A DNA stretch of 64,000 nt from NCBI RefSeq assembly GCF_000719115.1, contig NZ_JOEA01000002.1:124001-188000 (forward strand). The letters are read 5' to 3'. The translations under genes were made by a program, and so were the position numbers. Below the pieces are notes generated by a model. The model saw nothing but the letters and a program-made list of their open reading frames with translations, made no database searches and was not told the DNA's origin. Shown here piece after piece: positions 42,392 to 51,498 of this stretch (position 1 is the first letter of the stretch; every line of letters begins with the position of its first letter). Source of the DNA: Lentzea albidocapillata. Lineage in GTDB: Bacteria; Actinomycetota; Actinomycetes; Mycobacteriales; Pseudonocardiaceae.

Positions 42392-43560
42392 GCCGGTTCG
42401 CGCTGCCGGTGCGGCTGCTGCTGGTCAACCAGTTCGCCGTGAACACCGGCTTCTACCTGCTGATCCCCTACCTCGCCGTGCACCTGGGCGGCCTGGGCAT
42501 GTCCGCCGCGGTGATCGGCGTGGTGCTCGGCGTGCGGACGTTGAGCCAGCAGGGCCTGTTCCTCCTCGGTGGCACCGCGTCGGACCGGCTGGGACCGCGG
42601 ACCGTCATCCTCGCCGGCTGCGCACTGCGCGCGGTGGGGTTCGGGCTGTTCGCGATCGGCGACTCCCTCGCGGTGGTGCTGGCCGCGTCGGTGCTCAGCG
42701 GGCTCGCGGGTGCCCTGTTCAACCCGGCGGTGCGGGCCTACGTCGCGTTGGAGGCGGGCGAGGCACGGACGGAGGCCTTCGCCCGGTTCAACGTCTACGC
42801 CCAGGCGGGCGCGTTGTTCGGGCCGGTGCTCGGCAGTGTGCTGCTGCTGTGGGACTTCCGGATCGCCGCGATCGTGGCGGCCGGGATCTTCGCGGTGCTG
42901 ACCGTCGCCCAGGCCGTCGTGCTGCCCGCCCGGCCGGCCACCCGCCGGGGCGGATCCGTGCTCGGCGACTGGCGCGAGTGCCTGGCGAACCGCCGGTTCG
43001 TGGCGTTCACCTGTGCGCTGAGCGGGATGTTCGTCCTGCAGAACCAGCTCTACCTGCTGCTGCCGATCCAGGCGCAGGAGGCCACCGGATCCGCGGGGGT
43101 CGTCGCCGCGCTGTTCATCGTGTCCACGGTCGCCACGCTGCTGTTCCAGGTCCGCATCACCCGCCTGCTGTCGGACCGGGCACGAGGGCCGGTGATCGCG
43201 GTGGGACTCGCCGTCATGGGCGCCGGCTTCGCCGTTCCCGCGCTGTGGTCCGGGCTCGTACCGGTGCTGGTCGCCACGCTCGCGCTGGCCGTCGGCGTGA
43301 TGATCGCGAACCCCCTCGTCTACGACCTGATCCCCTCGTTCGGCCCGGACAGCCTGGCGGGCACCCAGTTCGGCGTGTTCTACCTCGGATCCGGGGTGGC
43401 CGCCGCGCTGGGCAACACCGCGATCGGCTGGGTCAGCGGATTCGGTGACCGGCTCGCATCCCTGCTGTGCGTGGCGATCGGGCTCATCAGCGCCGCGGGG
43501 GTCGCGTGGCTGCACCGCCGCGGCGCACTCACGCCACGACAGCCGGAGGTCGCCCGATGA
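42388..43560 (+). CDS. MFS exporter (candidate metallophore exporter)
   Basis: A 390-residue, 12-helix major facilitator. Helix 1 region LLLVNQFAVNTGFYLLIPYL, motif A as GGTASDRLGPRTVIL, and GLAGALFNPAVRAY. It lies between biosynthetic and uptake genes, the position held by the MFS exporter CntE in staphylopine loci, so export of the product is the simplest role. The ATG overlaps the epimerase stop and the methyltransferase start overlaps its own stop. Confidence 0.87.
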   Translation: MSRFALPVRLLLVNQFAVNTGFYLLIPYLAVHLGGLGMSAAVIGVVLGVRTLSQQGLFLLGGTASDRLGPRTVILAGCALRAVGFGLFAIGDSLAVVLAASVLSGLAGALFNPAVRAYVALEAGEARTEAFARFNVYAQAGALFGPVLGSVLLLWDFRIAAIVAAGIFAVLTVAQAVVLPARPATRRGGSVLGDWRECLANRRFVAFTCALSGMFVLQNQLYLLLPIQAQEATGSAGVVAALFIVSTVATLLFQVRITRLLSDRARGPVIAVGLAVMGAGFAVPALWSGLVPVLVATLALAVGVMIANPLVYDLIPSFGPDSLAGTQFGVFYLGSGVAAALGNTAIGWVSGFGDRLASLLCVAIGLISAAGVAWLHRRGALTPRQPEVAR

Positions 43561-44342
43561 ACCTGCTCACCGACAATCCCGAGCTGTACGAGCACCAGTT
43601 CCCCGACCCCGGCCACGTCGCGGCCCGGTTCGTGCACGACGTGGTGACCCGGTTCGGCGGCGGGCGGGACCTGCTCGACATCGGCTGCGGCACCGGCCGT
43701 GACGCGGGCTGGTTGTCCCGCAACGGTTACCGCGTCGCCGGAGTGGACAGCTCGGAGAACATGCTCGCGTACGTCCGCGAGCACCACCCGGCGGTCGACG
43801 TGGCGCTGGCAGACATGCGCTCCTTCGACCTCGGCCGTCACTTCGACGTCGTGGCCTGTCTGGACAGCGCGATGTTGTACTGCCACACCAACTCCGACCT
43901 CGACGCCTTCCTGCGCCGCTGCCGGGCACACCTGTCGCCCGGCGGCCTGTTCGTCGCGGAGATGCGCAACGGCGCGTTCTTCCTCGGCAACACCGAACTC
44001 CTCGATGGCGTGCGCACTCGCTCGGTGACATGGCGAGACACCGAGTACACGTCGCACACCGAGCTGTGGATCGACCACGCCGCCCAGTTGCTGCGCCGCC
44101 GTCGCTCGTGGGAATGGGCCGGGCGCGCCGAACCGCTCGTGCAGCGGTCGGCCTGGCGACTGCTGTTCCCCCAGGAACTGCGCCATCTGCTCGACCTCGC
44201 CGGGTTCGACGTCCTCGCCCTGTTCGACGCGCCCGGCCCCCGCACCGACCAGCCCTGGACCGCCGACGCCCCGCTGAGCGGCGCGCTGTCCGGCGACCGC
44301 CTCCACGTCGTGGCCCGCCTCCGCCGAAGCGGGTGCCAGTGA
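43557..44342 (+). CDS. Class I SAM-dependent methyltransferase
   Basis: A 261-residue methyltransferase with LLDIGCGTGRDAGWLSR (near 39-55), AGVDSSENMLAYVRE and FDVVACLDSAMLY. The beta-hairpin region ENR-like section (WRDTEYTSHTELWIDHAAQLLRR, split here as two strands) resembles N- and O-methyltransferases of small molecules. It probably tailors the metallophore. The ATG overlaps the exporter stop, and an 11-base gap separates it from the second lipoprotein gene. Confidence 0.86.
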   Translation: MNLLTDNPELYEHQFPDPGHVAARFVHDVVTRFGGGRDLLDIGCGTGRDAGWLSRNGYRVAGVDSSENMLAYVREHHPAVDVALADMRSFDLGRHFDVVACLDSAMLYCHTNSDLDAFLRRCRAHLSPGGLFVAEMRNGAFFLGNTELLDGVRTRSVTWRDTEYTSHTELWIDHAAQLLRRRRSWEWAGRAEPLVQRSAWRLLFPQELRHLLDLAGFDVLALFDAPGPRTDQPWTADAPLSGALSGDRLHVVARLRRSGCQ

Positions 44343-44353
44343 AAGGAACAAGC

Positions 44354-45880
44354 ATGTCCCTGAACCGCCGCGGTTTCCTCGGCCTCACCTCCGGTCTGGC
44401 GGTCGTCACCCTCGCGGGGTGCGGCAGCGGTGCGACCTCGGCCTCCTCCACGCCGCGCACCGGTGGCAGGCTCCGCGCCGCGTTCGCCGGTGGTGGTGCC
44501 AAGGAAGTGCTCGACCCCCACCTGGCCAACCTGTTCGTCGAGGCCGCGCGGTCGAAGGCGATGTTCGACAAGCTCGCGGACCTCGGCGGGGACGTGTCGC
44601 CCCAGCCGCGTCTCGCGGAGAAGTGGGAGCCGAACGCCGACCTGACCCGCTGGCGCATCACCTTGCGCAAAGCGGTGTTCCACGACGGCAGACCAGTGCG
44701 AGCCCAGGACGTGCTTGCCAGCTACGCGCGCATCCTCGACCCCAACCGCGCGTTCCGCGCCAAGTCGAGCCTCGCGCTGATCGACCTGCCGAACAGCCGT
44801 GTGGTGGACGACCTCACCGTGGAGTTCGCGCTGAAGCGGCCCTTCGGCGAGTTCCCCAACGCTCTTGCGGCATTCGGCGCGTACATCGTTCCCGAGGGAG
44901 CCGAGGACTACACCTTGCCGGTCGGGTCCGGGGCGTTCAGCTTCGTGTCGTTCGAGCCGGGCAGGTCCGTGCTGCTCAAGCGCAACCCCGAGTACTGGGA
45001 GGGCGCGCCGCTGCTGGACGAGCTGGAGTTCGTGATCGCCAACGAGGAGTCGGCGCGCACCAACGCCCTGCTGGGCGGGCAGGTCGAGTACGCGCACGAC
45101 CTGACCCCGACCACCGCGCGCAGTCACGCTTCCGGTGACCGGATGACGATCCACCGCTCCCCCAACAGCGCCGTGCAGGCGTTCGCCATGAAGGTGGACC
45201 GGCCGCCGTTCGACAACCGCGACCTGCGGGAGGCGTTGTTCCTGCTCGCCGACCGGCCGCAGCTCGTGGAGTCGGTGCTCGCGGGCAGCGGGCAGGTCGG
45301 CAACGACCTGTTCGGCAAGGGCTACCAGCACTACGCCGACCTCCCGCAGCGGGAACGCGACCTGGACAAGGCGAAGTTCCTGATCCGCAAGGCCGGCGCC
45401 GAGGGCCTGGTGGTCAAGCTCGACACCTCCACGGCCGCGGCCGGCATGGTCGAGGCCGCCACTGTGTTCGCCGACCAGGCCAAGGGATCCGGGCTGACCA
45501 TCGAGGTCGTGCAGGGCAACAAGGACAGCTACTGGGCGGACACGCTCAAGAACGGCTCGCTGTCGAGCTTCCGCTCCGGTGCCATGCCCATCGAGACCCA
45601 CGTCGCGCAGCGCCTGCTCAGCGGATCGGGCACCAACGTGACCAAGTGGGCGCGGCCGGAGTTCGACGCGCTGTACGAGAAGGCGGTGTCCACTTCGGAC
45701 GCATCCGCGCGCACCCAGGCCTACCAGGAGATGCAGCGCGTGCTGCACACCGAGGGCGGCTACCTGATGTGGGGCTTCGCGGACTGGATCGTGGGCGCGA
45801 AGCCGAACGTCGGCGGGATCTCCACCGCGCCGGCCAACACGCTCGACTGGGCCCGGTTCGACAAGGTGTGGCTGGGGTGA
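44354..45880 (+). CDS. ABC substrate-binding lipoprotein, SBP family 5 (Tat-type signal)
   Basis: A 508-residue family-5 binding protein. The signal holds twin arginines (NRRGFLGL) and a lipobox LAGC, so it may be Tat-exported and lipidated. Tat export would allow binding of a folded or metal-loaded form (inference). Seen: LRKAVFHDGRPVRAQDVLASYARILDP, VGSGAFSFVSFEPGRSVLLKRNPEYWEG. Similar proteins bind peptides, nickel chelates or staphylopine. The ATG at 44354 has AAAGGAA. Followed directly by its two permeases and ATPase. Confidence 0.9.
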   Translation: MSLNRRGFLGLTSGLAVVTLAGCGSGATSASSTPRTGGRLRAAFAGGGAKEVLDPHLANLFVEAARSKAMFDKLADLGGDVSPQPRLAEKWEPNADLTRWRITLRKAVFHDGRPVRAQDVLASYARILDPNRAFRAKSSLALIDLPNSRVVDDLTVEFALKRPFGEFPNALAAFGAYIVPEGAEDYTLPVGSGAFSFVSFEPGRSVLLKRNPEYWEGAPLLDELEFVIANEESARTNALLGGQVEYAHDLTPTTARSHASGDRMTIHRSPNSAVQAFAMKVDRPPFDNRDLREALFLLADRPQLVESVLAGSGQVGNDLFGKGYQHYADLPQRERDLDKAKFLIRKAGAEGLVVKLDTSTAAAGMVEAATVFADQAKGSGLTIEVVQGNKDSYWADTLKNGSLSSFRSGAMPIETHVAQRLLSGSGTNVTKWARPEFDALYEKAVSTSDASARTQAYQEMQRVLHTEGGYLMWGFADWIVGAKPNVGGISTAPANTLDWARFDKVWLG

Positions 45881-46821
45881 GTCTCGCGTCCTACGCGGCC
45901 CGCCGGGCCGCGCTCGGGCTGATGCAGGTGCTGGCCGTGGTCACCCTCGTGTTCTTCCTGGTCGAGGCTCTGCCGGGAGACGCGGCGGTGGCCCTGGCGG
46001 GTGACAACCCCGACCCCGCGCGGATCGCCCAGATCCGCGCGGCCATGGGACTGGACCGGCCCGCGCCCGAGCGGTTCGCCGAGTGGCTGATCGGGTTGCC
46101 ACAGCTGGACTTCGGCGAGTCCCTGGTGTCGGGACGGCCGGTCGCCCAGTTCCTGTCCGCCGGGATCGGTCCGACCGTCGTGCTCGCGGTGCTGACGCTG
46201 GTGCTGCTGTTGCCGATCTCGGTGCTGGTCGGTGTGCTGGCCGCGCTGCGCGAGGGCAGCCTGCTGGACCGGGCGCTGACGTCGGTCAGCGTGGCACTGC
46301 ACTCGATTCCCGAGTTCGCGCTCGCCGTGGTGCTGATCGCGGTGTTCGGCGTGCAGCTGGGATGGCTGCCGCCGACCGCCGTCGGCGCGGACGTGCTGGC
46401 CGAGCCCGCGGTGCTGGTGCTGCCGTTGGTGGTGCTGCTGGCGCGGCCGATCTGTTCGATCAGCCGCCTGGTGCGCGCGGGCATGGTCGACGCGCTGGCG
46501 TCGGACTACGTGCGCCACGCCCGCCGCCTGGGGATCGGCGAGACGCGGGTCCGGTTCGGCCACGCCCTGCCGAACGCTCTGTCGCCGGCGGTGCAACAGG
46601 TCGCGCGCACCACGGACTGGTTGCTGGGCGGGGTGATCGTCGTCGAAGCGGTGTTCGTGATCCCCGGCCTCGGGACCGTCCTGGTGGACGCCGTGGCCGC
46701 GCGGGACCTGCCCGTGGTGCAGGGCCTGGCAGTGGTCTTCGCGGTCACCACGGTGGCCGTCAACCTGGTGGCCGACCTGGTGGGCTTCCGCCTGGCCCCA
46801 CGCTCCGAGGTGGTCGCGTGA
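45877..46821 (+). CDS. ABC permease, DppB-like
   Basis: A 314-residue membrane subunit with N-terminal LMQVLAVVTLVFFLVEALPGD, the LDFGESLVSGRPV loop, and the EAA-type coupling loop ASDYVRHARRLGIGETRVRFGHALPNA. The end has VEAVFVIPGLGTVLVDA. Six helices as in the DppB/NikB family. GTG start overlapping the lipoprotein stop; pairs with the next gene. Confidence 0.9.
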   Translation: MSLASYAARRAALGLMQVLAVVTLVFFLVEALPGDAAVALAGDNPDPARIAQIRAAMGLDRPAPERFAEWLIGLPQLDFGESLVSGRPVAQFLSAGIGPTVVLAVLTLVLLLPISVLVGVLAALREGSLLDRALTSVSVALHSIPEFALAVVLIAVFGVQLGWLPPTAVGADVLAEPAVLVLPLVVLLARPICSISRLVRAGMVDALASDYVRHARRLGIGETRVRFGHALPNALSPAVQQVARTTDWLLGGVIVVEAVFVIPGLGTVLVDAVAARDLPVVQGLAVVFAVTTVAVNLVADLVGFRLAPRSEVVA

Positions 46822-47591
46822 AGCGAGCGGGTATCGGCGGACTGCTGATCGTGGTGCCGCTGGCGCTGGCGCTGCTGGGTCCGCTGTTCGTGCCGGAGCA
46901 GACGGCCCGCAGCGCCCCGTTCATGCCGCTGGGTCTGCTGGGCACCGACTTCGTGGGCCGGGACACCTGGCACCAGGTGCTCGCCGGCGGCCAGACGGTC
47001 GTGCTGGTGGCGTTGCTCGCCACCGCCTTCTCCTACCTGGTCGGGGTTCCCTACGGCGTGGTCGCGGCCACCGCGCGGCTGCGGCTGGTCGACGAGTTGC
47101 TGATGAGGCCGCTCGACGTGCTGCTGGCGGTGCCGTCGTTGCTGGTGCTGATCCTCGTGGCCGCCATCACCGGGCAAGGGCTCGTGGTGCTCATCGGCAT
47201 CGTCACGCTCGTCAACTTCCCCGACGTCGCCCGCCTTTCCCGCGCGACGGCACTGGAGATCGCCGCACGGCCGGCGTTGGAGGCGATGCGCATGCAGGGC
47301 GAGTCGTGGTGGCAGACCTCGATCGTCTACACCGGACGGTCGATGCTGCGCACGCTCGCCGCCGATCTGGGCGTCCGGCTCACCGCCGCGCTGTACCTGG
47401 TGGCGTCGGCCAGTTTCCTCGGTGTCGGCGTGCCACCGGACGCGGCGGACTGGGCCGTGATGGTGGACCGCAACCGCGGCGGGTTGTTCCTGCAGCCGTG
47501 GGCCGTGGTGGTACCGGCGTTGCTGATCATCTCCCTGTCCATCGGGTTGAACCTGGTGTTCGACCGCGCGTTGCGGAAGGTTCGGACATGA
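46818..47591 (+). CDS. ABC permease, DppC-like
   Basis: A 257-residue membrane subunit: LLGTDFVGRDTWHQVLAGG, RPLDVLLAVPSLLVLILVAAI, a coupling loop around ALEAMRMQGESWWQTSIVY, and FLGVGVPPDAADWAVMV. It is slightly shorter than typical DppC because the N-terminal extension is short. GTG start overlapping the DppB-like stop. Confidence 0.9.
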   Translation: MKRAGIGGLLIVVPLALALLGPLFVPEQTARSAPFMPLGLLGTDFVGRDTWHQVLAGGQTVVLVALLATAFSYLVGVPYGVVAATARLRLVDELLMRPLDVLLAVPSLLVLILVAAITGQGLVVLIGIVTLVNFPDVARLSRATALEIAARPALEAMRMQGESWWQTSIVYTGRSMLRTLAADLGVRLTAALYLVASASFLGVGVPPDAADWAVMVDRNRGGLFLQPWAVVVPALLIISLSIGLNLVFDRALRKVRT

Positions 47592-49006
47592 CCCCGGTCG
47601 TGCACGTGGAAGACCTGCGCGCCGAGGCGGGCGGGCACGTGCTGCTCGACAGCGTCAGCTTCGCCCTGTCCGAGGGCCGGGTCCTGGCCCTGGTCGGCGC
47701 CTCGGGCAGCGGCAAGACCACCACCGGTCTCGCCCTGCTCGGCGAACACTCCCCCGGCGTGTCGGTCAGCGGACGGGTCGAGGTGCACGGACGCGTCGGA
47801 TTCGTGCCCCAACAGCCCGCTTCCGCGCTCAACCCGGTGCGCCGGCTAGGTGCCGTGTTCCGCGAGATAGCCGCATTGCACGACGGTGACCCCGAGGAAC
47901 TCATCAGCACGGCACTGCGCCGGGCGCGGGTCCCGGCCGACCTGCTGCGCCGCTATCCGCACCAGCTGTCCGGCGGCCAGCAGCAACGGGTCGTGCTCGC
48001 CCAGGCGCTGGTCGGCGACCCGGCGGTACTGGTCGCCGACGAGCCCACCACCGGGCAGGACGCCCTGACGCGCGCCGAGGTCGTCGACGAGCTCGCCGCC
48101 GTCGTCGCCCAGGGAGTGGCATTGGTGTTGCTTACCCACGACGTGGAGGTGGTGCGGGCACTCGCCGACGAGATCGTGGTGCTGCGCGCGGGTCGCGTGG
48201 TCGAAGCCGGACCCGCACACGACCTGCTGACCAATCCACGTGAGGACTACACCCGCGCGCTTCTGGACGCTCTGCCGCCGATCCCCGCCGAGGTCCCCGA
48301 ACGGGCGCCACGGATGCGGGTTCGCGGCCTGACTGCCCGGTACCGCAACGCCACCGTCCTGCACGACGTGGACCTGGAGGTCGGGGAACGGCTGGCGGTC
48401 GTCGGCCGCTCCGGCAGCGGCAAGACCACCCTCGGCCGTTGCCTGGCGGGCCTGCACCAGCAAGTCACCGGCGAGGTGCTGATGCACGACCGGCCACTGG
48501 CGCGGTCACTACGCCGACGGCCGCGAGCCGCTCTGGCCGCCGTGCAGTACGTCTTCCAGGACGCGCGGGGGTCGTTCGACGAGCATCGCACGGTGCTGGA
48601 CCAGGTCGCTCGGACAGCGGTGCGGCTGCGCGGTGTGCGCCCCGGCGAGGCCCGCACGTCGGCGCTCGTCGCCTTGGCGCGCGTCGGCCTCGACTCCGAC
48701 ACGGTGCTGCGGCTGCCGCGCGGCCTGTCCGGCGGCGAACTCCAGCGGGCGGCCCTCGTGCGCGCCCTGCTCGCCGAACCGGAGGTGCTCGTGTGCGACG
48801 AGATCACCTCGGGCCTGGACGCGGTGACCCGCGCCGGGCTGCTCGACCTGCTCGCGAGCGTGCCGTGCGCGCTCGTGCTGATCAGCCACGACCTCGACGT
48901 CGTGGCCCGGCTGGCCGACCGGGTAGCCGTGCTCCACGAAGGACGCGTCGTCATCCACGGTCCGGTCGCGACCACTTTGGACGGCGCGAAAGAGAGGATG
49001 CAGTGA
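47588..49006 (+). CDS. Tandem ABC ATPase (DppD-DppF-like fusion)
   Basis: A 472-residue protein with two nucleotide-binding domains. First: Walker A GASGSGKTT (near 38-46), signature LSGGQQQRV, Walker B VLVADEPTTGQDA. Second, from about 240: GRSGSGKTT, LSGGELQRAAL and VLVCDEITSGLDA. Fused ATPases power Opp/Dpp-type importers. It can serve the permeases before it and is the only candidate for the ATPase-less fused permease at 33950-35701. ATG overlapping the DppC-like stop. Confidence 0.92.
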   Translation: MTPVVHVEDLRAEAGGHVLLDSVSFALSEGRVLALVGASGSGKTTTGLALLGEHSPGVSVSGRVEVHGRVGFVPQQPASALNPVRRLGAVFREIAALHDGDPEELISTALRRARVPADLLRRYPHQLSGGQQQRVVLAQALVGDPAVLVADEPTTGQDALTRAEVVDELAAVVAQGVALVLLTHDVEVVRALADEIVVLRAGRVVEAGPAHDLLTNPREDYTRALLDALPPIPAEVPERAPRMRVRGLTARYRNATVLHDVDLEVGERLAVVGRSGSGKTTLGRCLAGLHQQVTGEVLMHDRPLARSLRRRPRAALAAVQYVFQDARGSFDEHRTVLDQVARTAVRLRGVRPGEARTSALVALARVGLDSDTVLRLPRGLSGGELQRAALVRALLAEPEVLVCDEITSGLDAVTRAGLLDLLASVPCALVLISHDLDVVARLADRVAVLHEGRVVIHGPVATTLDGAKERMQ

Positions 49007-49566
49007 ACAAGCACCACCCCTACGAAGTGCGGTTGGCGACTCACGCCGACCTGCCCGGTGCCCGCAGCGTCATGCTGGACACCTTCTACCGCGAGTTCGG
49101 TCACGGCTACCGCCCCCAGTGGCACACCGACGTGATCGACCTGGCGGGGGCCTACCTGGACACGCCCAAGCACGCGCTGTTCGTCGCGGTCGACGGCGAC
49201 GAGGTCGTGGGCACCACCGCCGTGCGGGCACAGGGACCGGCCAGTCCGCCCCACCCGGCGTGGATCGCCGAGCGCTACTCCGGCGACCGGACGGCCCAGC
49301 TGTTCCGGGTGTACGTCCGGGCGGAGCACCGGCGCCGCGGCCTCGCGCGGGAACTGGTCGACGCCGCGGTCCGGTTCATCGCCGAGACCCCCGGCTACGA
49401 GCAGATCTACCTGCACACCGACACCCGCGTGGCCGGTGCGGAGGCGTTCTGGCGCTCGGTCGCGGTAGAGGTCTGCGACGCCCGCGACGGTGACCCGGAC
49501 CGCCACCAGACCGTGCACTTCGAGATCCCCGTGCCGGTTCTCGCCGGCGCGGGCGAGGCGAGATGA
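49003..49566 (+). CDS. GNAT-family N-acetyltransferase
   Basis: A 187-residue acetyltransferase. The acetyl-CoA loop is VRAEHRRRGLARELVDAA (near 105-122), after the FRVYV strand. It is the last gene of the operon, with the GTG inside the ATPase stop region. It could acetylate the metallophore, for example to release the metal or inactivate the ligand after uptake, or be a biosynthetic step (both inference). Confidence 0.85.
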   Translation: MNKHHPYEVRLATHADLPGARSVMLDTFYREFGHGYRPQWHTDVIDLAGAYLDTPKHALFVAVDGDEVVGTTAVRAQGPASPPHPAWIAERYSGDRTAQLFRVYVRAEHRRRGLARELVDAAVRFIAETPGYEQIYLHTDTRVAGAEAFWRSVAVEVCDARDGDPDRHQTVHFEIPVPVLAGAGEAR

Positions 49567-49583
49567 CGTGACGCGGTTACCCG

Positions 49584-49624
49584 CACCCAGGCCGGCGGGA
49601 GAGTAGATCCCGTCGGCCTGGGTG
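49584..49624. terminator. Bidirectional terminator after the metallophore operon
   Basis: A 17-bp stem (CACCCAGGCCGGCGGGA with TCCCGTCGGCCTGGGTG, one G-U pair) and a 7-base loop between the convergent GNAT and asparagine synthetase genes. Confidence 0.82.
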
Positions 49625-49646
49625 GGGCTGTTCACGGCCGATCCAC

Positions 49647-51473
49647 CTAGGCGCCGTGCCGCGGTTGTGTGGTGCGCAGCCACAGGTCGAGGTTGAGTGC
49701 GAAATCGATGCCCGAGCGGGTGGCGTGATCGGAGCCGGGCCGCTCGAGCCGCTCGCGCAGCCGTTCGGGTTCCAGCAGTGTCCACACTGGAGCGGACGGG
49801 GTGGCGAGCAGGTCGCGGGCCTGTTCGGTGATCGCGCGGTGGTAGGCCGGGTCGTGGGTGACCGGGTAGGGCGCCTTCGTGCGGCCGATCACGCTGGCGG
49901 GCAGCAGTGGCGCCACGGCCGCGCGGAGCAAGGACTTCTCGCGTCCGTCGAAGCTGTGGTGTGCCCACGGGGTGTTGAACGCGTACTCGACGAGCCGGTG
50001 GTCGCAGAACGGCACACGCACCTCCAGGCCCACGGCCATGCTGAGCCGGTCCTTGCGGTCGAGCAGGTGCGGGAGCCAGCTGGTGAGGTGCAGGTACATC
50101 ATTCTTCGCATGCGGTTGTCGGTCTCGCCGGCCAGGCGGGGCACTTCGCCGAGGGTTTGCCGGTAGTGCGCCTCGCGGTGTGCGGCGATGCCGAGGCCGG
50201 CGGTGACGTCGTCGCGCAGCAACGCCTGATAGGTGCCGCTGTGGCCGGTGAAGTACCGCCACGGGTGATCGTGGGCGTGGACGCGGTCGGCGTCGTGGAA
50301 CCACGGGTAGCCGCCGAAGACCTCGTCGGCGCTCTCCCCGGAGAGCACCACGGTGGTGTGCTCGCGGACCGCGCGGAACAACAGGTACAGCGAGGTGTCC
50401 ATGTCGCCCAGCGCGGGGGCGTCCTTGGCGGTCACCACCGCTCGGCGGTGACGGGGATCGGTGAGCTCGGCGGAATCGAGCACGATGTCGCGGTGGTCGA
50501 CGCCGCAACGGGTTGCGACGTCGCGCACGAACGGAGCGTCCGGAGTGGACCGCAGCCTGGTGCCGGCGAAGTGGTCCGCGTTGCCGGTGAAGTCGACGGA
50601 GAACGTCCGCAGCGGCCTACCGTCGCGGCGCGCGGCACGTTGACCGAGTGCGACCAGGGCGCTGGAGTCCAGGCCGCCGGAGAGCAGGGCGCCGAGCGGG
50701 ACGTCGGCCTGGACGTGGCGCGTGGTGATGTCCTCCAGGAGATCGCCGACGCGCGCGACAGTGGTGTCGACGTCCTCGTGGTGGGGACGTGCTTCCAGTT
50801 GCCAGTAACGCCGTTCGTGCACTCCGCTCGCGTCGAGGATCACGACCGTGCCCGGCCGGACCTCGTTCACGCCTTGGAACAGGCTCTGCCCTGAAGTGTG
50901 CACGGACGCGAGGAAGTCACGCAGTCCATCGGTGCTCACGGACGAGCGGACGAGGCCACTGGCGAACAGGCTCTTGGGTTCGGAGGCGAACAGCAGCCCG
51001 GCGCCGTGCCGGGTGTAGTGCAGGGGTTTGACGCCGAGCCGGTCGCGGACCAGGACGAGCCGGCCGCGCAGCTGGTCCCAGATCGCGAACGCGTACATGC
51101 CGTTGAGGCGGGAGACCGCGTCGACGCCCCACTCGAGGTAGGCGTGCAGCACGACCTCGGTGTCGGTGCCGGTGCGGAACTTGTGACCGCGCCGTTCCAG
51201 CTCGTCGCGCAGTTCGCGGTGGTTGTAGACCTCGCCGCTGTAGGTCATCGCGACGACCGGTTCGTCGCTGTCGTCGGTGAAGACGAAAGGTTGCTGACCG
51301 TGTGCCGGGTCGAGCACGGCTAAGCGGCGATGGCCGAGCACGGCGTGCTGTCCGCACCAGATGCCGTCCCCGTCAGGTCCACGGGACGCCATGGTGTCGT
51401 TCATCCGCTGGACGCGCTCGCGCATCCCGGTGGACGGACGGGCGAGATCCGCCCAGCCTGCAATGCCGCACAT
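49647..51473 (-). CDS. asnB: Glutamine-hydrolysing asparagine synthetase (AsnB type)
   Basis: A 608-residue two-domain amidotransferase. The N-terminal nucleophile Cys2 (MCGIAGW) starts the glutaminase domain, which contains RGPDGDGIW and YSGEVYNH. The synthetase domain has the PP-loop LLSGGLDSSALVAL (near 263-276) and LSGESADEVFGGYPWF. All key residues are present. It could be housekeeping, but secondary-metabolite loci often use such paralogues to make amides, and the divergent ketosynthase makes this worth considering. ATG at 51473. Confidence 0.9.
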   Translation of the reverse strand: MCGIAGWADLARPSTGMRERVQRMNDTMASRGPDGDGIWCGQHAVLGHRRLAVLDPAHGQQPFVFTDDSDEPVVAMTYSGEVYNHRELRDELERRGHKFRTGTDTEVVLHAYLEWGVDAVSRLNGMYAFAIWDQLRGRLVLVRDRLGVKPLHYTRHGAGLLFASEPKSLFASGLVRSSVSTDGLRDFLASVHTSGQSLFQGVNEVRPGTVVILDASGVHERRYWQLEARPHHEDVDTTVARVGDLLEDITTRHVQADVPLGALLSGGLDSSALVALGQRAARRDGRPLRTFSVDFTGNADHFAGTRLRSTPDAPFVRDVATRCGVDHRDIVLDSAELTDPRHRRAVVTAKDAPALGDMDTSLYLLFRAVREHTTVVLSGESADEVFGGYPWFHDADRVHAHDHPWRYFTGHSGTYQALLRDDVTAGLGIAAHREAHYRQTLGEVPRLAGETDNRMRRMMYLHLTSWLPHLLDRKDRLSMAVGLEVRVPFCDHRLVEYAFNTPWAHHSFDGREKSLLRAAVAPLLPASVIGRTKAPYPVTHDPAYHRAITEQARDLLATPSAPVWTLLEPERLRERLERPGSDHATRSGIDFALNLDLWLRTTQPRHGA

Positions 51474-51498
51474 CGGCTCACGGTTCTTTCGATCGAAT

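Noticed and set aside
38270..49566. Locus as an EDDS-type (aes) or staphylopine-type (cnt) gene set
   Set aside because: No argininosuccinate-lyase-like, ornithine-cyclodeaminase-like, nicotianamine-synthase-like or opine-dehydrogenase gene is present. Only the transport logic is shared.
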